Position numbers and translations under genes: made by a program | The notes under the pieces: generated by a model | What the model saw: the letters and a program-made list of their open reading frames with translations, nothing else | What the model was told of the DNA's origin: nothing | The model's database searches: none | Part shown: in pieces, positions 44,267 to 52,278 of the stretch | How the letters are laid out: every line of letters begins with the position of its first letter | How positions within the stretch are numbered: position 1 is the first letter of the stretch | Origin: Phycisphaerales bacterium | GTDB taxonomy: Bacteria > Planctomycetota > Phycisphaerae > WQYP01 | Direction: 5' to 3' | Assembly: GCA_027313145.1 (NCBI GenBank) | Contig: DAHVEJ010000006.1 | Span: 1 to 52,288 of the forward strand | DNA: 52,288 nucleotides

Positions 44267-45586
44267 TTACCAACCCGACGGCTTTACCGTGGAATATTGT
44301 GGATCGCGCGGGATATGAAAAGCGCTTACCGGATCTGGATGGGCCGGGTTAAAGGGCTTTAATCCGGGTCGGATAAATGCGCCCAGCGGTAAATGGTCCT
44401 TTTGAATGCCCAGTACCACGCATTTGGCAATTTCATAAGCACCGTAATCATCATTATGCGTACGATCTACAAAAGCCACTTTCGATCCATCAGGCCCCAA
44501 GAAATTAAAAAATTCGGTGCTCATGGCATTGAGATCAATCAAGGGTACATGCTGCTGTTTGGCAATCAGCCGCATTTCCGTCGGAAAGCCGCCAAGACTG
44601 TTATATATCTTGCCATGCCGGTAAAGCCGCCGGGCCATGGGGGTAACCAGGACCGCAATAGCGTGATGGGCGCGGGCCTGCGCGATCATCGTGAGCAGGG
44701 ACGTGCGGTATTCATGTTGAGGCCCGGCATTTTTGCCGCGCTCATGCTGATCGTTATGCCCGAACTCAATAAACAGGTAATCCCCGGGGCGAATCACGCT
44801 CATGACTTTCTTCAAGCGATTTTCCCAGATAAAGCTGTTGGCGGATTCACCATCCTCGGCGTAATTCGCCACCACGACGCGGCGCGGTACAAAAAAGCGT
44901 GTGAACATCTGTCCCCAACTGCACCAGGGTTCAAAACGCTGATCGGTATCCGTGGAATCACCGGCAATAAAGATCGTGATTGGATGCGCTTTGGTAATCG
45001 TCATGGCGCACAAACAGGGACGCGCATTGCTGAATTCAATGGTGAGTTTGTTGTCCCATTCCAGGGAGCCAATCTCCCGCGGCTTGAGTCGAACCTTGCC
45101 ACCGGTGGAAATCTCCGGTGTGCGGGTATTGACCGTAAAGGTGCGTGTTACAAATTTTCCGGGTGCGGTGACGACTTTTTTGAACATCAATCGGCGCTGT
45201 TCCGCTTTTACCGTCGTAACCGATTTTCCCCTCAGATCCCCAAGCGTCACAGAAACGTTATAATTTCCCGACGGCAATTTAATTGAAAAAAAGAATGGCT
45301 TGCGACTGGTAACAAACTCCCCGTCCACGCCATGGGTATTACTGCGATGCACACCTTTTACCTTAAAGCCCAGATCGAAACCATAGCCCCGGGCCGGAGT
45401 ATAAGACATATTCGGAAGCACTTGGATATAACCGGGCACATGCCGACCAGGGCCAAATTGAAATTTCAAAGGAAATTGCACGTTGGCGGCTCGCAAAACG
45501 CCGGCTGACAGTAGCATGATCGCCATGCCGATAAGACCCGTCACCGCCATGTTAAAAGCCAAAGTCGATCTGCCGGATTTAATCAT
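44267..45586 (-). CDS. Secreted SGNH/GDSL esterase, rhamnogalacturonan acetylesterase-like
   Basis: The 439-residue protein begins with a basic stretch and a hydrophobic signal (about residues 10-32, ending near VLRA-A), so it is exported. An N-terminal beta-rich module follows (about 35-200) that resembles the accessory domain of bacterial rhamnogalacturonan acetylesterases. The esterase domain carries the SGNH blocks: FIAGDSTDTD with the nucleophile Ser, a Gly in the NYAEDGES region, EFGHNDQHE with the Asn, and VDRTHNDDYGA with the catalytic Asp and His. It would remove acetyl groups from pectin-type or other polysaccharides. The ATG at 45586 has GGAG eight bases upstream and a strong promoter 60-85 bases away. 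Confidence 0.88.
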   Translation of the reverse strand: MIKSGRSTLAFNMAVTGLIGMAIMLLSAGVLRAANVQFPLKFQFGPGRHVPGYIQVLPNMSYTPARGYGFDLGFKVKGVHRSNTHGVDGEFVTSRKPFFFSIKLPSGNYNVSVTLGDLRGKSVTTVKAEQRRLMFKKVVTAPGKFVTRTFTVNTRTPEISTGGKVRLKPREIGSLEWDNKLTIEFSNARPCLCAMTITKAHPITIFIAGDSTDTDQRFEPWCSWGQMFTRFFVPRRVVVANYAEDGESANSFIWENRLKKVMSVIRPGDYLFIEFGHNDQHERGKNAGPQHEYRTSLLTMIAQARAHHAIAVLVTPMARRLYRHGKIYNSLGGFPTEMRLIAKQQHVPLIDLNAMSTEFFNFLGPDGSKVAFVDRTHNDDYGAYEIAKCVVLGIQKDHLPLGAFIRPGLKPFNPAHPDPVSAFHIPRDPQYSTVKPSGW

Positions 45587-45629
45587 TCTAATTACTCCGC
45601 AATGCCAATGCCGAACCCCTGATGAGCCA

Positions 45630-45641
45630 CTATTCGAATAG
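45630..45641. promoter_or_regulatory. 12-base palindrome at the transcription start of the esterase gene
   Basis: CTATTCGAATAG is a perfect inverted repeat that begins one base after the -10 box and spans the predicted start site. A bound repressor would block transcription, so it is a good operator candidate for a sugar-responsive regulator that is not in the window. Confidence 0.5.
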
Positions 45642-45642
45642 G

Positions 45643-45671
45643 AATATATCATCTGCGAGAAGAAATGTCGA
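45643..45671 (-). promoter_or_regulatory. Sigma-70 promoter of the SGNH esterase gene
   Basis: On the minus strand TCGACA (45666-45671) and TATATT (45643-45648) are 17 bases apart; each matches the consensus at five of six positions. Transcription should start near 45636, giving a ~50-base leader with a GGAG site. Confidence 0.72.
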
Positions 45672-45755
45672 GCCTGATATCGCAATAATTATCAATGCAA
45701 TTTCCATTAATTACCAATAAGAGACCAAAGAGAAATTATTCGTGCTTATAAAACG

Positions 45756-48700
45756 CTATTGCTCTGGTTGATGACTTTGAATCCATGCAGGCCCGGGAAG
45801 GGCATAAGGGCGGAATTTTTCCATGACGCCTTGCTCCTCACTGCATGACAGGCCCCGGTAGAAGCCCAGATTATTGGCGGCCGGCGAGTCAATTAAACTG
45901 CTGGAATCCGCGGCACTCATCTGAAAGAGCACCCGGTTGTCAAATTCTCTCTGGGCAGATCGTTCAAATGTGCGTTCCAATGACGCCAAGGTATCCACCC
46001 AAGTCAAGATGTGAATACCAACTCCCGGGCCATCACGCAGAATTTCACCAAATTCCTTCGCCGGGTTGGGGGCTTTGGCCTCATCACCTGAAGACATCGA
46101 GAAACTAAAGTCGTCTTCATTTTTCCGCAACATACGGTAACGCTGGAGAGCGTATATAAAAATAAATGTCTCCGGCGCATTGGGCGACTCTTCGGCCAGC
46201 CGACGATGAACTTCCTGATTGACTGCGTGAATCGTATCTCCGACGCCTCGCCATTCGACGATTTGCGCGTCCGGGCCTAATGCGGGCATGAGGCGTTCAA
46301 ATGTACCGGCCAAGCGGGAATCCGCCGCCACCCCATCCATGATATAAAATTTTGCACCCCCACGCGGATACTGTGCCGCTAAAGAAATTAGCGACCAGAC
46401 CATCAGAGAAAGAGCTTGTTCCTCCTGCTGGCCAACCAGCAGAACATTGGATCCGCTTTGCCGCCGCAGGGTCAGAACGGTAGGCTCTTTAATGGCCACC
46501 GGCTCGCCAATCCAGGCGCGGGCCGAGGTAGGAATAGTCGTGGGCCTGTCGCCAGCCAGAAGAGCGATCAGTTGTTTATTCATCTGGGCATCCGCTGGGG
46601 CATTGCCCTCAAATATAACCGGCGGCTCAAAGTGGAAAAAAGCCGCGTTGGCTCGACTACTGATTTGATCCAGATAAACTTCCCGCTTTTCATCCGGCAG
46701 CCACGCCACCTGGAACGGGCTGTTAGCCTCTACCAAACCGCCGGCATCATTGTAAATTGCGGCACCCGGGCGGGACAGCAATCGCGCCGCCGAGTTATTA
46801 TCTCCAAGGATTATCTGCGAATCCGCCTCGCTTACTTGCAGCGCAATGCGCACGGCCATTTGGCCGATGGTGCTGCGGGCCAATCCGGAAGTACCGCCAA
46901 TAGTCTGCGAACCCAGCAGCAGGTGAATGCCAAAGGCGCGGCCTTGGCGTACCAGACGATCCATCAACAACCCGGCTTGTTGGGCCAATTTGTCATCTTC
47001 GGAGAAGAATTCCTGAAATTCGTCAATCACCAGCAGAGTTCGCGGCATGGTTTGTGCGCCAGGGCTGCGACGATACGACGGCAAGTCCTGCACGCCCGCC
47101 TTGCGGAATAATTCACCACGGCGTGCCAATTCGACATCCAGACGTTCCAAGACACTTAAGCCAAACTCCCGATCACTTTCTACCGCGATCGCCCGGGCAT
47201 GGGGCAGGTGATGGGTGGCATACGTTTTAAATTCCACGCCTTTTTTAAAGTCGATCAGATACAGCTCAATTTGATCCGGTGAATACCACATCGCCAGATT
47301 GGTCACAATCGCGTGCAGCAGCGTGGATTTGCCCGAACCGGTTTTCCCGGCCAGCAGCGCGTGCTGCGCCATCGCCCGGCCCAGACGCAACATCTGCAGC
47401 CGCGTAGCCCCCATACGACCAATCGGGACAGCCAGAGAGTCCGAACTGTCGAGCGACCAAAATTCTGCATCGCCCGGCGCGATGGTATCAAAGGAGACTT
47501 CTACATTTTGATTGGCTTTGGCGGCCTGGCCAATTTTATCCAAGAGCGGTGTAAACACTTCCTCGGTGGGCGGCTGATCCAGTGCCAACGGGAACTGGCC
47601 GAACACGTCATCCTTCCAACTGAATGATTCCGCTTTCTGCACAATATTGACGCAGTGCGCGGCAATATCCTCCAACTGCGTTGCCGAGCCGGCAGGCATT
47701 TGCATATCACCAGCCGCCAGCAGATATACGCCGCAACGCGCGCCGGTCGCGGCAATACTGGCCAGCCGCCGCAGGCAATCTCGCTCAAAACCGGTCGGAA
47801 AATCAGCAATAACGACAAAGCGGTATGGCTCGGCCAATTCGCCGGCCTGCGCGTTGTAATCATCAATGGTGGCAAATTCATTGCGCAGGTATTTTTGAAT
47901 GACGGTTTCCATGTGTTCCGTGAGGTCTGAAAGCCGCTGTTCAATTTGTTCCGGGCGCGTCCAGATTCGCCCCCCCACCAGCGCCTCATCATGATCAGCA
48001 AGCCGCATAAAGCCCGCAAAATTCTGCCCCAGTCCTACGGGATCAATGATGGTAAATCTGGCCCGGCCGGGCGGCAATTGCGTGAGAATACTGATCATCA
48101 CCGATTGCAGCATCTGCAGGGCCGTTGGCCGCCCGGTACGATCATAGCGCACCAGCATGGACGCGCCAAAGGGAAATTCCAGCATTGCCGGCACCGCAAA
48201 GGCCGCCGGAAATTCTAACTTTACAGCATCACCTTTAGCGCCGGCGGCGACCGCCCGCTTAAGATCTACCGCAAACTCGCCCAAGCGGATGACTTTTGGA
48301 AAGGTATTTGATGGCGTCCAGTTTTCCCATGATGGCGTGCCGTGGCGGTCAACGTTTTCTTTTATCGACATATTCCCATTGGTGTGCTGGCTGGAAGATG
48401 GCTCGGGGATATGCACTAAACCATTTTTCAACCGGCTTTTCAGCGTCAGCATGGCCTGATCATATTGCCGCCGGTTATCGGCCAGACGTTCTTCGTATTG
48501 ACGTTGTGCCGCAACAATATCCGCGTCGTGCTGCTCCCGCATGGCCTGGTTCTGGGATTCACTTTCTTCTTGTGCGGCGCGAACAGCGGCGGTGCGTTGC
48601 GCGTCACTTTCAGCTTTGCTGGTGTCATATTGCTGCTGGGACTCCTGTCGCCGCGCGGTGCGCTTGGCTTCAATGTTTTGTGCCGCGGCGGCGGCCTTCT

Positions 48701-49712
48701 GTTTTAATTCCTGCAACTCGCGCAATGCTTTGTCACGGGTATCGGCAAAGTGCGCCTCGTGCCGTTGGGCGACCATTTCCGCATGTTGTTTTGCGGCCTG
48801 CCGCGCTGCGGCTATAGCGGCATTCAGGGGTTGATTAATTGCCAGTAAACCGGCCTTCGCCCATGAACGAAGCACCAATCCAAGAATGATAGCGCCCGCG
48901 AAGGTTCCGCCCACCGCCATGGCAATGACATTGACTTGCACCGGGGTAGAACGGGACAGGCCATAAGCCACCGCCCCCGCCGCCCCGCATAGCAATACGA
49001 GGAATATCCACGGTGCAACACCGTAAACCAGCCGCGGCAGCAATAATCGCCGAAGAGCGGCCAATTCTCTCTGGGCGGATTCCAAGTGTGCGGCCATGGC
49101 CGCCCTGTGGTCCTGGCCTTCCAGCGCGGCAATGCCTGGGGTTTCCGGTGCTGCGGGCGGCCGACGGAAACATCGCGCCATCAACGCCGCCGCGGATTGC
49201 GCCACTTCCGCCAGAGCCTGTTCGTGCTCATGGAACACTTTGCTTAGTTCTTCATCTTCGGCACGAATCTGATTGCGTGCCGTTTCCACTTCTCCTTCGG
49301 CCAGCCATTTGGCTTCTTCTATTTGATTGCGGACTTTCCGCTGCGCATCCGCGTTTTCCCATTTGATGGCCGCTTGGGCCTGATTATATTCTTCCGTGTA
49401 CTGTGCCAGGCGGTCTTGATAATCGGCGGCGATTTTTTCGGCGGTACGTTCACGTTGCGCCGTAAGCTTTTCAACTTCAAGCGAATATCGGCTCTCTATC
49501 TGCGCCAGCGTGTTGTCGAGATCTTTTTTCGCCTGTTCATTGGCGACCCGAAATTGCCGCTCAATCTGGGCCTCATCGATTGTGCATTGTGCCGCCAGAC
49601 TTAGCAGGTCGCGCAGCACAGATTTTTGCGCATCACGCCGGGGACACGTGGCACCATGCTTTTCGGTCAACGGCGAAACGCGCGGATCAGTCTTTTGGTG
49701 TAACTGGGTCAT
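45756..49712 (-). CDS. Membrane-anchored FtsK/SpoIIIE-type ATPase with coiled-coil N terminus (type VII secretion-like)
   Basis: The 1318-residue protein is built as follows. A charged coiled coil occupies about residues 45-180. Two close transmembrane helices follow (about 229-252 and 261-284), then a second Gln/Glu/Arg-rich coiled coil at about 300-430, and then three FtsK-like ATPase modules. The first (about 470-690) has no Walker A lysine. The second has a perfect Walker A GKTGSGKST at 789-797, Walker B LLVIDEFQEFF near 893-903, and a GSQTIGG sensor. The third (about 1100-1300) keeps the fold (SGSNVLLVGQQEEQ) but has lost the P-loop. EccC/EssC of type VII systems also has tandem modules, but lacks such coiled coils. 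The ATG follows a small WXG-like gene by 24 bases. Confidence 0.85.
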   Translation of the reverse strand: MTQLHQKTDPRVSPLTEKHGATCPRRDAQKSVLRDLLSLAAQCTIDEAQIERQFRVANEQAKKDLDNTLAQIESRYSLEVEKLTAQRERTAEKIAADYQDRLAQYTEEYNQAQAAIKWENADAQRKVRNQIEEAKWLAEGEVETARNQIRAEDEELSKVFHEHEQALAEVAQSAAALMARCFRRPPAAPETPGIAALEGQDHRAAMAAHLESAQRELAALRRLLLPRLVYGVAPWIFLVLLCGAAGAVAYGLSRSTPVQVNVIAMAVGGTFAGAIILGLVLRSWAKAGLLAINQPLNAAIAAARQAAKQHAEMVAQRHEAHFADTRDKALRELQELKQKAAAAAQNIEAKRTARRQESQQQYDTSKAESDAQRTAAVRAAQEESESQNQAMREQHDADIVAAQRQYEERLADNRRQYDQAMLTLKSRLKNGLVHIPEPSSSQHTNGNMSIKENVDRHGTPSWENWTPSNTFPKVIRLGEFAVDLKRAVAAGAKGDAVKLEFPAAFAVPAMLEFPFGASMLVRYDRTGRPTALQMLQSVMISILTQLPPGRARFTIIDPVGLGQNFAGFMRLADHDEALVGGRIWTRPEQIEQRLSDLTEHMETVIQKYLRNEFATIDDYNAQAGELAEPYRFVVIADFPTGFERDCLRRLASIAATGARCGVYLLAAGDMQMPAGSATQLEDIAAHCVNIVQKAESFSWKDDVFGQFPLALDQPPTEEVFTPLLDKIGQAAKANQNVEVSFDTIAPGDAEFWSLDSSDSLAVPIGRMGATRLQMLRLGRAMAQHALLAGKTGSGKSTLLHAIVTNLAMWYSPDQIELYLIDFKKGVEFKTYATHHLPHARAIAVESDREFGLSVLERLDVELARRGELFRKAGVQDLPSYRRSPGAQTMPRTLLVIDEFQEFFSEDDKLAQQAGLLMDRLVRQGRAFGIHLLLGSQTIGGTSGLARSTIGQMAVRIALQVSEADSQIILGDNNSAARLLSRPGAAIYNDAGGLVEANSPFQVAWLPDEKREVYLDQISSRANAAFFHFEPPVIFEGNAPADAQMNKQLIALLAGDRPTTIPTSARAWIGEPVAIKEPTVLTLRRQSGSNVLLVGQQEEQALSLMVWSLISLAAQYPRGGAKFYIMDGVAADSRLAGTFERLMPALGPDAQIVEWRGVGDTIHAVNQEVHRRLAEESPNAPETFIFIYALQRYRMLRKNEDDFSFSMSSGDEAKAPNPAKEFGEILRDGPGVGIHILTWVDTLASLERTFERSAQREFDNRVLFQMSAADSSSLIDSPAANNLGFYRGLSCSEEQGVMEKFRPYALPGPAWIQSHQPEQ

Positions 49713-49736
49713 AGTTATGAATGCCTCGCCGATGGT

Positions 49737-49949
49737 TTACTGACAATCGCGCCGCACCTGCGTAAGCACCATGGCGATATGTTCCATGGCGTTGGCGGCT
49801 GCGTGCAGGTCCGTAGCCAAGGGTTCAAGAAATTTTTTCTCAAAGCGGGCGCTGGCGGCATCATTCCAGCCAAACTTCACTTCCTCCCAGCTTAGCTGGA
49901 GGTGATTCAGTGCCTTGGACAATTGCCCGCGACCTTCATAAACACCCAT
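49737..49949 (-). CDS. Small helical protein, possible second WXG100-like partner
   Basis: This 70-residue protein has no named family that I recognise with certainty. Its centre reads LQLSWEEVKFGWNDAASARFEKKFLEPL: a helix, a turn at Trp-Asn-Asp in the place of the W-x-G turn, and a second helix. The length and pattern (helix-turn-helix hairpin, no Cys, no signal) resemble a short WXG100 protein. It sits between the coiled-coil protein (60 bases upstream) and the FtsK-type ATPase (24 bases downstream), so it is probably a substrate or chaperone of that ATPase. The ribosome site is only moderate (GGCGGG). Confidence 0.7.
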   Translation of the reverse strand: MGVYEGRGQLSKALNHLQLSWEEVKFGWNDAASARFEKKFLEPLATDLHAAANAMEHIAMVLTQVRRDCQ

Positions 49950-50009
49950 AAAACAAGCCCGCCATTTTCTTGCACCATTTTTGAACCTCGCAGCGACAGG
50001 CTGGTACGT

Positions 50010-51041
50010 TTACTTTCGCTGCGTGCCGACATCTCGCCCCTGGGGGTCCTTAATCTCTGCACTACCCTGCAAGTCCAATATAACAGAAAAACCCACCGGG
50101 AGTTTCAGAATTTTTAGCCACTCCGGACTTTTTCGTGCAATATCAGTCACCGTAATTGACCGCCATGGGCCATAAGCCTTACCCAGTGGCATAAGGCACC
50201 AGCCTGTGTCTTCAGGTGATAACGGCTCTGTGCGACGTAGCGTCAGCAAGCACGGTTGGTTATCAGTTGACTCGGCGAAAGTTATCTTCGCTTCAGGGCT
50301 TAATGTCGGGTCCTCACCGGTGAGAGGTTCAAGGGCGCTAAGCTGCGAATCAGTTAACGTCGGAGCAGCAAAAGGCCACTGGTTTTGCGGTGCCGCGCTG
50401 CGGCGTTCTTCAGGGTTGGGAAGCAAGGGTTCGCTTTCAGGGCGCTGTGGGATTGGCTTTTGCGACCCCGGCGCGCCGCGCGACATAACGGTACCCTCCG
50501 CCGCCGGGGAGGCGGACGTAAACGGCCCGGCATTTTCCGAAATCACACCGCCGGGGCTTGCAATGGAAGCGTAAGCCTGCAATTCCGCGACTAGCCGCTC
50601 CAGATGCGTCACGCCCGCCGGAACCAGAGATTCCACACTTGTCGCAAGACGCTGTACCGAACCTTTATATAATTCCACTTCTTTTTGTAAGGCCCTTGTC
50701 CAACGCCGCACATTGGCCAATTTCTGCTCGGCCTCGGTCAATCGGACCATGGCACGTTGTAATTCTTTTTGCTCCTCAATAGCCGATAACGGTTTTCCGG
50801 AATGATCCCGAAAAAGTTTCTTCATACGGACCGCCTCCTTGGCCCGTTCAACGGCGGTTTGGCGTTTGCGTGTTTGATCTTTCCAGAAATTTTCCTGCTC
50901 AATTTCCAGCCAGAGCATGGTGCGCCGCAGTTCGGAATCCGCATCTTCCATGGCGGCATTGGCTGCCGCCTGAAACTTCCAGAGCACCGCCTGGAAGCCG
51001 ATCAGCAGGTCCACAGATTCAACCCGAGCGCTCTCGGCCAT
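50010..51041 (-). CDS. Coiled-coil protein of the WXG100/FtsK cassette, function unknown
   Basis: I do not recognise a family for this 343-residue protein. Residues 1-160 are almost wholly helical with heptad-like patterns (EIEQENFWKDQTRKRQTAVERAKEAV is part of it, quoted only as position 46-70), ending in a region that could pair with another helix bundle. A Pro/Ser/Gly-rich linker follows (about 175-225). The last ~110 residues look like a compact beta domain (CLLTLRRTEPLS, SVILDLQGSAEIKDP). There is no signal or membrane segment. It starts nine bases after the WXG100-like gene behind an AGGA site and precedes a second small gene and the ATPase, so it is probably an adaptor or structural part of the same apparatus. 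Confidence 0.75.
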   Translation of the reverse strand: MAESARVESVDLLIGFQAVLWKFQAAANAAMEDADSELRRTMLWLEIEQENFWKDQTRKRQTAVERAKEAVRMKKLFRDHSGKPLSAIEEQKELQRAMVRLTEAEQKLANVRRWTRALQKEVELYKGSVQRLATSVESLVPAGVTHLERLVAELQAYASIASPGGVISENAGPFTSASPAAEGTVMSRGAPGSQKPIPQRPESEPLLPNPEERRSAAPQNQWPFAAPTLTDSQLSALEPLTGEDPTLSPEAKITFAESTDNQPCLLTLRRTEPLSPEDTGWCLMPLGKAYGPWRSITVTDIARKSPEWLKILKLPVGFSVILDLQGSAEIKDPQGRDVGTQRK

Positions 51042-51050
51042 GATGCAGTC

Positions 51051-51323
51051 CTATCGCTCGTTAAGGTATTTTTCTATATGCTGGGCTTTTTTCATCAAAA
51101 CCTTGGCGTGCTCGGTCGATGATTCCATAAATTTCCCCAGATACTGCGCCGCCTGATCAAAAGTTTCGGCAAACTTTTGCTGCTCCTGATCTCGCCAGCT
51201 TGATTCCAGAGACCGCAGGCGAGAATTTAATCCCGACATCAGCCCTTCCAGATCATTATTAAACTGCATCAGCCCCTGGGCGAACCGCCGCAACTCCGCC
51301 GGATCAACACTCGCTTTGGCCAT
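51051..51323 (-). CDS. WXG100-family protein (ESX-like secretion substrate)
   Basis: The 90-residue protein has the size and layout of WXG100 proteins, four-helix-bundle dimers that are exported by, or activate, FtsK-type ATPases in type VII systems. A first helix (LRRFAQGLMQFNNDLEGLM) is followed by SSWRDQEQQKFAE, where Trp-Arg-Asp stands at the usual W-x-G turn, and by a long second helix ending in a basic tail (KKAQHIEKYLNER). I chose the ATG at 51323 because GGAG lies nine bases upstream; an ATG three codons earlier sits on the ribosome site itself. It is the first gene of the cassette, and about 0.75 kb of non-coding DNA lies before it. Confidence 0.85.
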   Translation of the reverse strand: MAKASVDPAELRRFAQGLMQFNNDLEGLMSGLNSRLRSLESSWRDQEQQKFAETFDQAAQYLGKFMESSTEHAKVLMKKAQHIEKYLNER

Positions 51324-51731
51324 AGGATTCATCTCCGTCTATGCCGCCAATCAACTTAAACATAGCTTACCATTGAAACCAGCAGACACCAAGACGTTTC
51401 TCCGCTGGTTGCGGGGATGGGCGTGGCAATAAATCCGGGCGGGCATCCGCGATGCGAGTTTCCAAAGCCAAGCATTCTCTTAGCGCCTGCATTTATGCCG
51501 TCGATTTCGCCGCCTCCCCGGAAATACTGCCACGCCCAAGCGTATGCACCTACCCTCCTCCCGCCACGCCCCAACCCGCAAACCCGCAAACCCACAAGCC
51601 GCAAATTAACCGATCAATACGCCATTTACCGCCAATCCCAAACCTCCCGCCCCCGTCGGTGACAAATTCCAAATACCAAATGCTCTCCCCGGTTATTCGT
51701 TATTCGTTGACAATATTGATCCGTGATCAGT

Positions 51732-51754
51732 GTCCTTTGATCAGTGGAAAGGAC
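51732..51754. repeat. Short hairpin GTCCTTT / AAAGGAC
   Basis: Two perfect 7-base arms flank a 9-base loop, GATCAGTGG. The loop repeats the sequence TGATCAGTG found a few bases upstream, giving overlapping direct and inverted repeats. A small hairpin or protein site is possible; no gene lies next to it on either side. Confidence 0.5.
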
Positions 51755-51801
51755 TCCTGAATGCTCGTCCAACCTCTGTCCCCTGTAACCTCCGCCGGAG
51801 G

Positions 51802-51827
51802 GCGGTTGTGCCGAGCGGTTGTGCCGA
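51802..51827. repeat. Exact 13-base tandem duplication
   Basis: GCGGTTGTGCCGA occurs twice head to tail with no spacer. It follows a CCTCCGCCGGAGG palindrome. It may be a simple replication-slippage product in non-coding DNA. Confidence 0.75.
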
Positions 51828-52077
51828 AATTTATGCCGTGCGCGCCGGGATGGTGAAATTTGTTATCGTTAAGTGCAACCATAACCCAATCCATAACACG
51901 AAACCGATGATTTCGGCTCTCCACTTTCTACCGGTTTCCCTCTCGGCGAAGCCGCGACGACCATAATCTGTCCGAAGAAAAGACTAACGTTGTTGTGGTG
52001 CTTGAATCATACCTCGCAATCGGCAGTGTGCCAAGCACAATCCAACAATCCTTAAAACCAGCCGCCATTTCCATTAG

Positions 52078-52239
52078 CTAACGGCGTCCCTGTTTAACTT
52101 CCTGGCCGCCGTTGCGAAGGGCGGTGTAATCGCTGACCAGATCCTTGCGGCGAGCCATTTCACTGGCGTAGCGGTTTCCGAGCCATGCGCGATTTTCCTG
52201 CGCCCACTCTGTTAGTACTACAGCGCAATATTTGCTCAA
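52078..52239 (-). CDS. Possible small protein or remnant of a longer gene
   Basis: A 53-codon open frame begins with a TTG three bases from an in-frame stop and ends with TAG at 52078-52080. Its translation has balanced, protein-like composition (for example VVLTEWAQENRAWLGNRY and SEMARRKDLVSDYTAL), more so than random frames in this region. It has no good ribosome site. It may be the C terminus of a gene broken by a frameshift, a tiny real protein, or chance. No family recognised. Confidence 0.3.
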   Translation of the reverse strand: MSKYCAVVLTEWAQENRAWLGNRYASEMARRKDLVSDYTALRNGGQEVKQGRR

Positions 52240-52278
52240 GCTTTAGCCGTATGTGGACCGATAGATCAGTCATTGAAC

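Larger units (their letters stand above)
51324..52077. other. Non-coding region upstream of the WXG100 cassette
   Basis: I find no supported gene in this 754-base stretch. Open frames across it are rich in Pro and Ser and show no family resemblance. It includes a C/A-rich stretch with repeated CGCAAACC units (about 51574-51600), TTATTCGTTATTCGT at about 51692-51706, a hairpin at 51732-51754 and a 13-base tandem duplication at 51802-51827. It must contain the promoter of the cassette, but no convincing -35/-10 pair was found. Confidence 0.55.

Noticed and set aside
51574-51600. CRISPR-like short repeats (CGCAAACC units)
   Set aside because: Units are under 10 bases, directly adjoining and without unique spacers, so this is a simple repeat.
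51452-51760. 102-codon plus-strand open frame upstream of the WXG100 cassette
   Set aside because: It is driven by a C-rich repeat giving Pro/Gln/Asn runs; no family pattern and no ribosome site.
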